From: Adhaeribacter sp.
GTDB taxonomy: Bacteria > Bacteroidota > Bacteroidia > Cytophagales > Hymenobacteraceae
Direction: 5' to 3'
Length of the DNA: 5,931 bases
Assembly: GCA_028288395.1 (NCBI GenBank)
Contig: JAQBNV010000084.1
Span: 1 to 5,931 of the forward strand
Shown: piece by piece, positions 1 through 5,931 of the stretch
Position numbering within the stretch: the stretch's first letter is position 1
Layout of the letters: every line of letters begins with the position of its first letter
Made by a program: the position numbers and the translations under genes
The notes under the pieces: model-generated
What the model was told of the DNA's origin: nothing
The model's input: the letters and a program-made list of their open reading frames with translations, nothing else
The model's database searches: none

Positions 1-258
1 CCGGAAGGCACTGATTACATTGAATATATGCTGGTGCCGGGCCTGGTAAACCGGCAGCAATTAGGCGTAATGCATCACGTCGCGCTTCAGGTCCCCAGTA
101 TTCAAAATGCTTTGGATTTACTTCGTAAAAAAGTAAATGGCCCGGAACCTTATACTTTAGAAGCGCCCCGGGTAGGCCGTAATAACCGCTGGCAGCTTAA
201 CCTATATGACCCAGCTGGTACCCGGATAGAGTTAATGGAGCCTTTCCCCTTCAGGTAA
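1..258 (+). CDS. VOC (glyoxalase/bleomycin-resistance/dioxygenase) family protein, 3' end only
   Basis: This reading frame is open from the first base and ends at TAA (256-258), leaving 85 visible residues; the true start lies upstream, so the internal ATG at 28 is not taken as the start. The visible part is the end of one beta-alpha-beta-beta-beta module (GTDYIEYML, residues 3-11) followed by a complete second module from MHHVALQV (24-31) to DPAGTRIELMEP (70-81). In the VOC fold, metal is bound by a His on the first strand and a Glu on the last strand of each module; here Glu8, His25 or His26, and Glu77 sit where those ligands are expected, so the metal site looks intact. The family covers glyoxalase I, extradiol dioxygenases, epimerases and resistance proteins, and the reaction cannot be decided from this fragment. 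It is probably a cytoplasmic or exported small-molecule enzyme. It is separated from the next gene by about 690 bases and is unlikely to share its operon. Confidence 0.85.
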   Translation, partial: PEGTDYIEYMLVPGLVNRQQLGVMHHVALQVPSIQNALDLLRKKVNGPEPYTLEAPRVGRNNRWQLNLYDPAGTRIELMEPFPFR

Positions 259-299
259 TTTTTTAATTTTAATATACGTGTTTAGTACAGGACCTCGTA

Positions 300-335
300 A
301 ATCCCAAACCCGGAAGTCTATTGCTTTTTGGGGTT
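300..335 (+). terminator. Weak candidate terminator hairpin after the VOC gene
   Basis: Bases 300-308 (AATCCCAAA) can pair with 327-335 (TTTGGGGTT) as a 9-bp stem with one G-U pair and an 18-nt loop. It begins 41 nt after the VOC stop codon. No U-run follows, and an alternative shorter pairing (307-311 with 331-335) competes, so this may be chance. Confidence 0.25.
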
Positions 336-436
336 AAATATTGCTTCAGTAAGGTGGGTTTGATAATATAAATAATTTGATATTATTTCGTTTTAATTTG
401 TGTGTGTGAAGCATGTTTAAATTAAATGTAATTGCG

Positions 437-574
437 TTTATGTTGTAAATTTAATAATTTCTTTCTCTACTGCAATTAGCCTCCTATTAGGTTGTAAATA
501 AGCTTATTTGCCCTTTTATATGCCTGATTACCCAAATTTATGTTGCAAAAATTTTAACTAATTTATGCTGAAAA
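437..574 (+). repeat. Cluster of four 13-bp TTTATGTTGNAAA-like direct repeats
   Basis: Four same-strand copies are seen: TTTATGTTGTAAA at 437-449, ATTAGGTTGTAAA at 486-498 (two mismatches to the first), TTTATGTTGCAAA at 537-549, and TTTATGCTGAAAA at 562-574. Start-to-start spacings are 49, 51 and 25 bases. A looser copy, AATATGTTGTCAA, occurs at 732-744. Spaced direct repeats upstream of an operon can be binding sites for a regulator that contacts DNA in tandem, but low-complexity AT-rich DNA yields such matches by chance and no regulator gene is in view. Confidence 0.4.
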
Positions 575-610
575 TGCCAGATTTAGTTTCATAATCCTAA
601 CCGGCATCGA

Positions 611-625
611 TTGCGCAAATTTTGC
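611..625. promoter_or_regulatory. Overlapping short palindromes TTGCGCAA / GCAAATTTTGC
   Basis: TTGCGCAA (611-618) is a perfect 8-bp palindrome, and overlapping it GCAAA-T-TTTGC (615-625) is a second inverted repeat with 5-bp arms around one central base. It could be a small operator or simply chance; it lies about 330 bases before the SusC start codon. Confidence 0.2.
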
Positions 626-645
626 ACTAAATAGAAGTTTAAATA

Positions 646-677
646 TTTGCGTTTTAAATTGTAATTAGTTATGCTTG
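646..677 (+). promoter_or_regulatory. Possible Bacteroidota-type promoter (TTTG -33 / TAnnTTTG-like -7)
   Basis: The Bacteroidota housekeeping promoter has a TTTG or TTG element near -33 and TAnnTTTG near -7. Here TTTG (646-649) is followed after 20 nt by TATGCTTG (670-677), which matches five of the six fixed positions of the -7 element. Transcription would begin near 684, giving a leader of about 265 nt before the SusC start. An overlapping alternative is TTTG at 621-624, a 17-nt gap, then AATATTTG at 642-649. Matches this short are expected by chance in AT-rich DNA, and no exact TAnnTTTG box was found in the region. Confidence 0.25.
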
Positions 678-694
678 TTAAAGGATAGATAAAC

Positions 695-791
695 AATTAT
701 GTAAAAATCAGTATAAATATGTGATATAATTAATATGTTGTCAATAAGTATTTCAATGAATAAGGTATAATATAAAAAATTATGTAAAAAT
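695..791 (+). repeat. Exact 14-bp direct repeat AATTATGTAAAAAT
   Basis: AATTATGTAAAAAT occurs at 695-708 and again at 778-791, 83 bases apart. The flanking bases differ, so the identity stops sharply at 14 bp. It may be a pair of regulatory sites or low-complexity coincidence; there is no sign of a mobile element between the copies. Confidence 0.4.
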
Positions 792-860
792 GTATTGCCT
801 ACCTTAATTAGAAATAAAACTAGAAATATAAAATAACTTCCACTAAGTAATATCATATGC

Positions 861-875
861 GACAAAAGTTTTGTC
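861..875. promoter_or_regulatory. Candidate operator palindrome GACAAAA-g-TTTTGTC
   Basis: GACAAAA (861-867) and TTTTGTC (869-875) form a perfect inverted repeat with 7-bp arms around a single central G. It lies 73 bases before the SusC ATG. The one-base centre suits a DNA site bound by a dimeric protein better than an RNA hairpin, although a 6-bp stem with a 3-nt loop is possible. It is the most regular inverted repeat in the upstream region. Its binding protein is unknown and its role is inferred from position only. Confidence 0.35.
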
Positions 876-948
876 TGATACAGTAGTTGCCACCAACCTT
901 ACCAGCTTACCGAATAATCCAATCTCTCAAACAACTTAAAAGTCTTTT

Positions 949-3900
949 ATGGAAAATTTTACCCGCTTAAGGCAAAGTAAACTTTGCGCCCTTATTCTGG
1001 TTTGTTGCCTCGCCGAAGGCGTCTATGCCAGTCCTGTCATCAGCAGTAAGTATACTACTGATAAACTTTCGGCATTTAAAATGAATGCCAATCGGCCCGT
1101 TAACTGGCCCATAACCGGGAAAGTCAATTCGGTAAAAGGGGAGGCTTTGCCTGGGGTTACTGTTCTGGTTAAAGGAACAACTATTGGCGCTACAACAGGT
1201 GTAGACGGAACGTTTGCCATTAGCGTACCAGAGCAAAGCGGGACCTTGGTGTTTTCTTTTATTGGTTTTACAACCACCGAAAAAACGTTCTCCGGACCAG
1301 GGGCGGTAAATATTACCATGGCTGAAGATGCCAAAGCCCTGCAGGAAGTAGTAGTAGTAGGTTACGGTACCCAGAAGAAAAGTCAAGTAACGGGTGCTAT
1401 CTCATCGGTATCTTCAAAGGAAATTTCGGAATTGCCGGTTACCAGTGCGCAGCAGGCTTTACAGGGCCGCGCTGCCGGGGTAGAGGTATTAAGTGCCGGT
1501 AATCGTCCGGGACAGGGCGTAAGCGTGCGCATCCGAGGCCGTCGTTCTTTTAATGCTGGTAACGATCCTTTATATGTAGTTGATGGTATTCCGTTGTCGG
1601 GCGATATAAACGATATTAACCCGCAGGATATTGAGTCGATGGAAATTTTGAAAGATGCTTCTTCTACCGCAATTTACGGATCGAGAGGTGCTAATGGGGT
1701 GGTGATTATTACCACCAAGCGTGGTACACCGGGCAAAACAACGATCAGTTACGATGGCTATATGGGCGTTTCTAAGCCAATCGCCCTTTATAATATGATG
1801 AATGGTGAGGAGTTTGCCGAATATAAACGCGAATCGCGCCGGGCAATTGGCAAATACAACGATGCCGATCCGATAGCTGCTGATAAAACAGTATTTGAAG
1901 CTGTAGAATTGGAATCGATTGCCCAAGGCCGCAGCACCGACTATCAAGATTACATTGTTCGGAATGGCTCTATTCAAAGCCACCAGTTAGGTATTTCCGG
2001 GGGTAGCGAAAAAACCCGTTTCAATGTTTCTTTAAACCATTTTTATGAAAAAGGGATAACTATTGGCCAGGATTTTACACGCGATAATATTCGGATTAAC
2101 CTGGATCAAACGATTAATGACCGGCTTAAATTTGGGGTATCGATGTTGGGCAGTTTAAACAAACAAAACTGGGGCCCTGACCCCTGGGGTTTGGCCTTAC
2201 GCGAAAACCCATTAGGTGTTCCTTACGACAAAGACGGCAAATTATTGTGGCAGAACACTTCAGATGGGGCGCAAACGAATCCTTTACTGGAAGTGCAGCC
2301 TAATGCTACCGTAGATGAAAACCGCCGGACCCGTATTTTGGCCAGCGTTTACGGCGAGTACAAAATATTGCCCGGTTTGAGTTACCGGTTAAATTTTGGA
2401 CCGGATTATGGTATACGGCGGAATGGCTTGTTTCAGGCTAGCCTAAGTAATTCCCGGGGCCGTGGTACTGCTTTTGCCCGGAACGAGAATAATCACAATT
2501 TCTCCTACACCCTCGAGAATATCCTGAACTATAGCAAAACGTTTAATGAAGTACATGATTTGAATATTACCGGTCTCTTCTCGGTGCAGAAAGAGCGTCG
2601 CGAATTTTATCAGATACGGGTAAGCGGGATGCCTTACGAATACCAGCTATTTTATAAACTGTCATCAGCCCCTACCATCGAGGGTGTAGATAGCGACCTG
2701 AACGAAAGAGGTTTATTGTCTTACATGGGCCGGATTAATTATGGCTTCCGCGATAAATATTTGCTTACCCTCACTACCCGGGTCGACGGATCTTCTAAAT
2801 TCTCCGGCGAAACCAGCTTGTTTGGCGATACTAAAAAATACGGTTTCTTCCCATCGGCTGCTATTGGCTGGCGCTTAAGTGAAGAAGAGTTTATAAAAGG
2901 CATTTCTTTTATTGATAACCTGAAACTGCGTGCCAGTTACGGCCTGACCGGAAACGAAGGCATCGGGGCTTATGCCACGCAAGGATCTCTTAGCCGCACT
3001 ACTTATGCATTTGGCAATACCGGGGCTTTTGGCTATCGTCCTAATGCCTTGGTTAACCCCGATTTGCGGTGGGAAACAACCGCCACTACCAACGTTGGTT
3101 TAGATTATGGCTTCTGGGATAACCGGATTTCGGGTTCTTTGGAAGTATACCGGCAAAATACCTACGACCTGCTAATGCCGCGTAACCTGCCCTGGACCAG
3201 TGGTTACGGTAGTATATTGCAAAACGTAGGAAAGAGCCGAAATACCGGTATCGAGTTTGCAGTTTCTACGGTAAATATTGATATGGGCGCCAATGGTTTT
3301 AAATGGACCACTGATTTAAATCTTAACTCAAACAAAGAAGAAATTGTAGAAATATACAGTGGTAAAAACGATGATATAGGCAGCTTGTATTTTATTGGTA
3401 AGCCGTTAACTGTTTATTACGATTACGAAAAATTAGGCATCTGGCAAACTGACGAAGCTGATGAGGCCAGAAAGTTCAAGCAGAATCCGGGCGAAATAAA
3501 AGTAAGAGACCTGAATAATGACGGTGCAATTACCGCCAACGACCGCAAGATTCTGGGTTCCGATATTCCGGACTGGTCAGGTGGTATTACCAACCGTTTC
3601 AGCTATAAAGGCATCGATTTGTCGTTCTTTATTTTCACCCGCCAGGGTGGTATGATCCGGAGTAACTTATATACCAGTGGTATTAATGCCTTAGCGGGTC
3701 GTTACAATAACCTGGATGTAGATTACTGGACGCCAACTAACCCAACGAATGATCATCCGCGGCCAAACCAAAACCAGGAGTTTCCGCTGTATGACCGTAC
3801 CCTCTCTTACTTTGATGGCTCTTTTACAAAAGTAAGAAATATTACCTTGGGTTATAATGTACCTGCAATCATTACCGAAAAAGTGAAAATGGGCTCGTTG

Positions 3901-4068
3901 CGCATTTATGCCAGCGCTCAGAATCCTTTTATCTTCTCTAAATACGGCGACAACCTGGATCCGGAACAAGCACGGGGCAGAAGCGATAACCGGGAACAAA
4001 CAAACGAAATAGGCATTGGAACGCCTTCCGTTCGTTCGGTTATTTTTGGAGTAAATGCTAAGTTTTAA
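949..4068 (+). CDS. SusC/RagA-family TonB-dependent outer-membrane transporter
   Basis: This 1039-residue protein is a typical full-length SusC-type transporter, an outer-membrane barrel that imports oligomeric nutrients (usually glycans, sometimes peptides) with TonB energy. Residues 1-27 form a signal peptide with likely cleavage after VYA (25-27). After a short linker, about 55-127 is a carboxypeptidase-regulatory-like Ig domain (ITGKV...LPGVTVLVKGT...GVDGTF...FIGF). A TonB-box-like EVVVVGYG follows at 133-140. The plug domain (about 145-260) carries PLYVVDGIP (207-215) and the family hallmark AIYGSRGANGVVIITTKRG (241-259). The barrel fills the rest, with conserved GFFPSAAIGWRL (632-643), LTGNEG (666-671), a Ca-loop-like DLNNDGAITANDR (854-866) and a terminal Phe expected for barrel assembly. 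There is no N-terminal STN domain. ATG 949 is chosen because the next in-frame Met (45) would lose the signal peptide; no Shine-Dalgarno precedes it, as usual in Bacteroidota. It is co-transcribed with the SusD-like gene 21 nt downstream. Substrate is unknown. Confidence 0.97.
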   Translation: MENFTRLRQSKLCALILVCCLAEGVYASPVISSKYTTDKLSAFKMNANRPVNWPITGKVNSVKGEALPGVTVLVKGTTIGATTGVDGTFAISVPEQSGTLVFSFIGFTTTEKTFSGPGAVNITMAEDAKALQEVVVVGYGTQKKSQVTGAISSVSSKEISELPVTSAQQALQGRAAGVEVLSAGNRPGQGVSVRIRGRRSFNAGNDPLYVVDGIPLSGDINDINPQDIESMEILKDASSTAIYGSRGANGVVIITTKRGTPGKTTISYDGYMGVSKPIALYNMMNGEEFAEYKRESRRAIGKYNDADPIAADKTVFEAVELESIAQGRSTDYQDYIVRNGSIQSHQLGISGGSEKTRFNVSLNHFYEKGITIGQDFTRDNIRINLDQTINDRLKFGVSMLGSLNKQNWGPDPWGLALRENPLGVPYDKDGKLLWQNTSDGAQTNPLLEVQPNATVDENRRTRILASVYGEYKILPGLSYRLNFGPDYGIRRNGLFQASLSNSRGRGTAFARNENNHNFSYTLENILNYSKTFNEVHDLNITGLFSVQKERREFYQIRVSGMPYEYQLFYKLSSAPTIEGVDSDLNERGLLSYMGRINYGFRDKYLLTLTTRVDGSSKFSGETSLFGDTKKYGFFPSAAIGWRLSEEEFIKGISFIDNLKLRASYGLTGNEGIGAYATQGSLSRTTYAFGNTGAFGYRPNALVNPDLRWETTATTNVGLDYGFWDNRISGSLEVYRQNTYDLLMPRNLPWTSGYGSILQNVGKSRNTGIEFAVSTVNIDMGANGFKWTTDLNLNSNKEEIVEIYSGKNDDIGSLYFIGKPLTVYYDYEKLGIWQTDEADEARKFKQNPGEIKVRDLNNDGAITANDRKILGSDIPDWSGGITNRFSYKGIDLSFFIFTRQGGMIRSNLYTSGINALAGRYNNLDVDYWTPTNPTNDHPRPNQNQEFPLYDRTLSYFDGSFTKVRNITLGYNVPAIITEKVKMGSLRIYASAQNPFIFSKYGDNLDPEQARGRSDNREQTNEIGIGTPSVRSVIFGVNAKF

Positions 4069-4089
4069 TTTAAAATTGGTTTAAACAAA

Positions 4090-5706
4090 ATGAAAAAGAT
4101 ATTAATATTAACCTGCTGTTTGGCCTTCTTTAGCCAGTCGTGTCAGGATGTTCTGAAAGAAGAAATTGTATCGGGTATTACCCCGGCTTATTACGAGACG
4201 GCCGGTGGTTTTGAGGATGCGGTAAAAGCAACTTACCAACCACTCCGTACCTGGTATGGTACCCAGCGGGGCTTTACCCTCACGGTTTTTGGTACCGATA
4301 CCTATACCCGGGGTGCCGACGGCGGGTACAAGTATGTAAATGATTACACGCCTAGCTTAAATTCCGGGGTTGATTATTTCCGGGATTTATGGAACGACTT
4401 TTACCGGGCTATCAACACCGCCAATACCGTAATTGACCGGGCTCCGGCAGCTAACCTAGCAGAAAATATAAAAGCAATTCGGGTTGCGGAAGCTAAATTT
4501 TTAAGAGCACACTATTATTTTATTCTGGTACAAACCTTTGGCCCGGTGCATCTTACTTTAGAGGAAACAACTAAAATTGAAACCACCGCCAGCCGGACAC
4601 CAGTTAAAGAAGTGTATGATGCCATTGTAAAAGATTTGGAAGATGCCATCGCAGCTTTACCGGCTACGCAGCCCAACTACGGCCGGGCTACCAAACCAGC
4701 TGCCGAGCACATGCTGGCCAAAGTGTTGTTAACCCGGGCCGGCCAGCCAAGCGCAGCCAAGCCTGATGATTACCAGCGGGCTGCCGACTTGGCAAAAAAA
4801 GTTATATCGGGTTATAATTTTAAGTTGCTGCCTAATTTTGCCGATATTTTCAACCAGGCTCGTCAGGAACACGAAGAAGTTATCTGGGCAGTGCAATATA
4901 CCAACGACCTTATCACAAACGGAGACGGTAACAGCGGCCACTTGTTCTTCCTGATGGAGTACGACGCTGGCCATAAAGGAACCATGCGCGACGTAGCCAA
5001 CGGTCGGCCATTTAAGCGCTTTAAACCAACCGTTTATACCCTGGATTTATTCGACCGCACCAAGGACTCCCGTTACAATGGTTCTTTCAAACAAGTGTTT
5101 TATGCGAATAACCCGGCTACCCTGGCTCCGGGCATGAAAATTGGCGATACCGCTATTTGGGTAGCTCCTACGAATATTTCGGCGGAATTTAAAGCCAAAA
5201 AGAACTACCGAATTATTGACCGGGCAGAAGTTTTATCGCCTGGTAATTACCGGTATTTCCCCAGCCTGAGCAAATTTTTAGACCCGCTCCGGCCATCGGT
5301 CGCCGATGAACGGGGCTCCCGGGATTTTATGGTGGCGCGGTTAGGCGAAACGTATTTAATTGCGGCCGAAGCCTTACTTAAATCAAATAAAGCCGACGAA
5401 GCAGTGACTTATATAAATACGTTGAGGAAACGGGCTGCGCTGCCGGGAAAAGAAAAAGAAATGGAAATAACGGTTAACCAGCTAAACATGGACTTTATAC
5501 TGGATGAAAGAGGCCGGGAATTATTAGGTGAAATGGATCGCTGGTTCGATTTGGTAAGAACTGGCACCTTAATTGAACGGGTAAAAAAGTATAATCCGGA
5601 AGGAGCGGCCAATGTGCAACCTTTTCACGTTTTGCGGCCCATACCAAGCGACCAGATAGACCGTTCCGGCGGCCCCTCGGTCTTTAATCAGAACAAGGGC
5701 TATTAA
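4090..5706 (+). CDS. SusD/RagB-family nutrient-binding outer-membrane lipoprotein
   Basis: This 538-residue protein is the partner of the upstream SusC-type barrel: a surface lipoprotein that binds the nutrient and closes over the transporter like a lid. The signal peptide MKKILILTCCLAFFSQSC ends at the likely lipidated Cys18; the SQSC lipobox is relaxed, as is common in the phylum, and acidic residues follow (QDVLKEE), resembling surface-export signals. An N-terminal SusD-like, TPR-containing domain spans about 20-230, with EAKFLRAHYYF (134-144) and TFGPVHL (150-156). The C-terminal RagB/SusD domain includes RLGETYLIAAEALL (417-430), ILDERGRELLGEMDRWFDLVRTG (470-492) and the closing PIPSDQID...NQNKGY. 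Length is normal and no frame break is seen. The 21-nt gap behind the SusC gene indicates one operon, and a strong inverted repeat follows the stop. Ligand specificity cannot be inferred. Cys9 and Cys10 lie inside the hydrophobic segment and are not the lipidation site. Confidence 0.96.
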   Translation: MKKILILTCCLAFFSQSCQDVLKEEIVSGITPAYYETAGGFEDAVKATYQPLRTWYGTQRGFTLTVFGTDTYTRGADGGYKYVNDYTPSLNSGVDYFRDLWNDFYRAINTANTVIDRAPAANLAENIKAIRVAEAKFLRAHYYFILVQTFGPVHLTLEETTKIETTASRTPVKEVYDAIVKDLEDAIAALPATQPNYGRATKPAAEHMLAKVLLTRAGQPSAAKPDDYQRAADLAKKVISGYNFKLLPNFADIFNQARQEHEEVIWAVQYTNDLITNGDGNSGHLFFLMEYDAGHKGTMRDVANGRPFKRFKPTVYTLDLFDRTKDSRYNGSFKQVFYANNPATLAPGMKIGDTAIWVAPTNISAEFKAKKNYRIIDRAEVLSPGNYRYFPSLSKFLDPLRPSVADERGSRDFMVARLGETYLIAAEALLKSNKADEAVTYINTLRKRAALPGKEKEMEITVNQLNMDFILDERGRELLGEMDRWFDLVRTGTLIERVKKYNPEGAANVQPFHVLRPIPSDQIDRSGGPSVFNQNKGY

Positions 5707-5717
5707 TTCCGTGCCCT

Positions 5718-5767
5718 TTTAATATATCCGGGGGATAACAATGTGTTTATCCCCCGGATATATTAAA
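5718..5767. terminator. Perfect 21-bp inverted repeat, probable operon terminator
   Basis: Bases 5718-5738 and 5747-5767 are exact reverse complements, with an 8-nt loop (CAATGTGT). The core is CCGGGGGATAA paired with TTATCCCCCGG, extended outward by AU pairs. It starts 11 nt after the SusD stop codon and lies before the next gene. Position and stability fit a transcription terminator or an mRNA 3'-end stabiliser for the transporter operon. No clean U-run follows on either strand, only AU-rich sequence, so it is not a textbook intrinsic terminator. Confidence 0.75.
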
Positions 5768-5835
5768 TATATTGCTACTTTAATGTAGTTATAAAATTAG
5801 CCACAAAATCAAAATTCAGATACTTACTTTATCCT

Positions 5836-5931
5836 ATGTCCTCAGAAATATCACGTAGAAAATTCATTTCCCATCTTGGTTTGGCCGCTCTGGCGGTACC
5901 GGTTTTAGCTTGCGGTGCCACGGCAAATGCT
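5836..5931 (+). CDS. Start of a Tat-exported protein, possible lipoprotein (5' end only)
   Basis: Only the first 32 residues are present before the window ends, and they are almost all export signal. SRRKFI (residues 6-11) is a twin-arginine motif, which sends folded, often cofactor-containing proteins across the inner membrane through the Tat system. A hydrophobic stretch (14-25) follows, ending in VLAC (23-26), a plausible lipobox with Cys26; alternatively the ANA at 30-32 could be an ordinary signal-peptidase site. ATG 5836 is the only ATG in this frame after the in-frame stop at 5764. The gene lies 129 nt past the SusD stop and beyond the hairpin, so it is probably transcribed separately or by read-through. 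In Bacteroidota such leaders are common on periplasmic oxidoreductases and TIM-barrel sugar isomerase-like enzymes, but the mature domain is not visible and no function is assigned. Confidence 0.75.
   Translation, partial: MSSEISRRKFISHLGLAALAVPVLACGATANA

Larger units (their letters stand above)
259..948. other. Long AT-rich intergenic region upstream of the SusC/SusD operon
   Basis: This 690-base stretch contains no convincing gene. It is strikingly AT-rich compared with the coding DNA on either side. The only sizeable open frame is on the minus strand (665-865); it translates to a Phe/Ile/Leu/Tyr-rich string typical of chance translation of AT-rich DNA, with no recognisable domain. No tRNA or other structured RNA was recognised by eye. 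The region does hold a weak hairpin behind the VOC gene, a cluster of TTTATGTTG-like repeats, a 14-bp direct repeat, two short palindromes and a possible promoter, each listed separately. Its length suggests either a long leader with regulatory sites for the transporter operon or the remnant of a decayed gene; the sequence alone does not separate these. Confidence 0.7.

Noticed and set aside
399..408. Run of five TG dinucleotides.
   Set aside because: It is too short to be a meaningful microsatellite, and no gene or promoter is clearly tied to it.
665..865. Minus-strand open frame of 66 codons rich in Phe, Ile, Leu and Tyr, resembling a small membrane protein.
   Set aside because: The composition is what AT-rich DNA gives by chance, no charged/hydrophobic pattern or known family is recognisable, and it overlaps the repeats and candidate promoter of the intergenic region.
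1348..1359. Four tandem GTA triplets that could be taken as a phase-variable microsatellite.
   Set aside because: They encode the conserved VVVV of the TonB-box-like EVVVVGYG motif, and a change in triplet number would not shift the frame.
967..1386. Two minus-strand open frames overlapping the 5' end of the SusC gene.
   Set aside because: They lie wholly inside a well-supported gene in another frame, and their translations show no recognisable family.
4766..4954. Short plus-strand open frame inside the SusD gene.
   Set aside because: It is a different-frame shadow of the SusD coding sequence, which has conserved motifs on both sides of this stretch.
5772..5799. Possible promoter for the Tat-signal gene: TTG at 5772-5774, 17-nt gap, TAAAATTA at 5792-5799.
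   Set aside because: The -7 box matches only four of six fixed positions of TAnnTTTG, which is too weak in AT-rich sequence to call.

Overview
The window looks like a Bacteroidota chromosome, most likely a Cytophagales/Hymenobacteraceae-type environmental bacterium. This rests on three things: an adjacent SusC/SusD-type outer-membrane nutrient uptake pair, start codons preceded by A/T-rich sequence rather than a Shine-Dalgarno motif, and AT-rich intergenic DNA around genes of moderate GC. The genus is an inference; no rRNA or other marker is present.

Layout, all on the + strand: (i) 1-258, the 3' end of a VOC (glyoxalase/dioxygenase-fold) protein cut by the window edge; (ii) 259-948, a long AT-rich gene-free region with short direct repeats and small palindromes, presumably holding the control region of the next operon; (iii) 949-4068, a full-length SusC/RagA-family TonB-dependent transporter; (iv) 4090-5706, a SusD/RagB-family surface lipoprotein 21 nt downstream; (v) 5718-5767, a perfect 21-bp inverted repeat just after the SusD stop, which probably ends the operon; (vi) 5836-5931, the first 32 codons of a protein with a twin-arginine (Tat) signal and a candidate lipobox cysteine.

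The two complete genes should work together: the SusD lipoprotein caps the SusC barrel at the cell surface, captures an oligomeric nutrient, and the barrel imports it using TonB energy. The substrate cannot be read from this window. No glycoside hydrolase, peptidase, sulfatase, SusE/F-like protein or regulator is visible. The SusC protein lacks the STN signalling extension, so control by an ECF sigma/anti-sigma pair through the barrel is unlikely.

I did not find a clearly new biological system. The observations most worth a second look are non-coding: a cluster of four TTTATGTTG-type repeats, a GACAAAA/TTTTGTC palindrome upstream of the transporter, and the hairpin behind the SusD gene.
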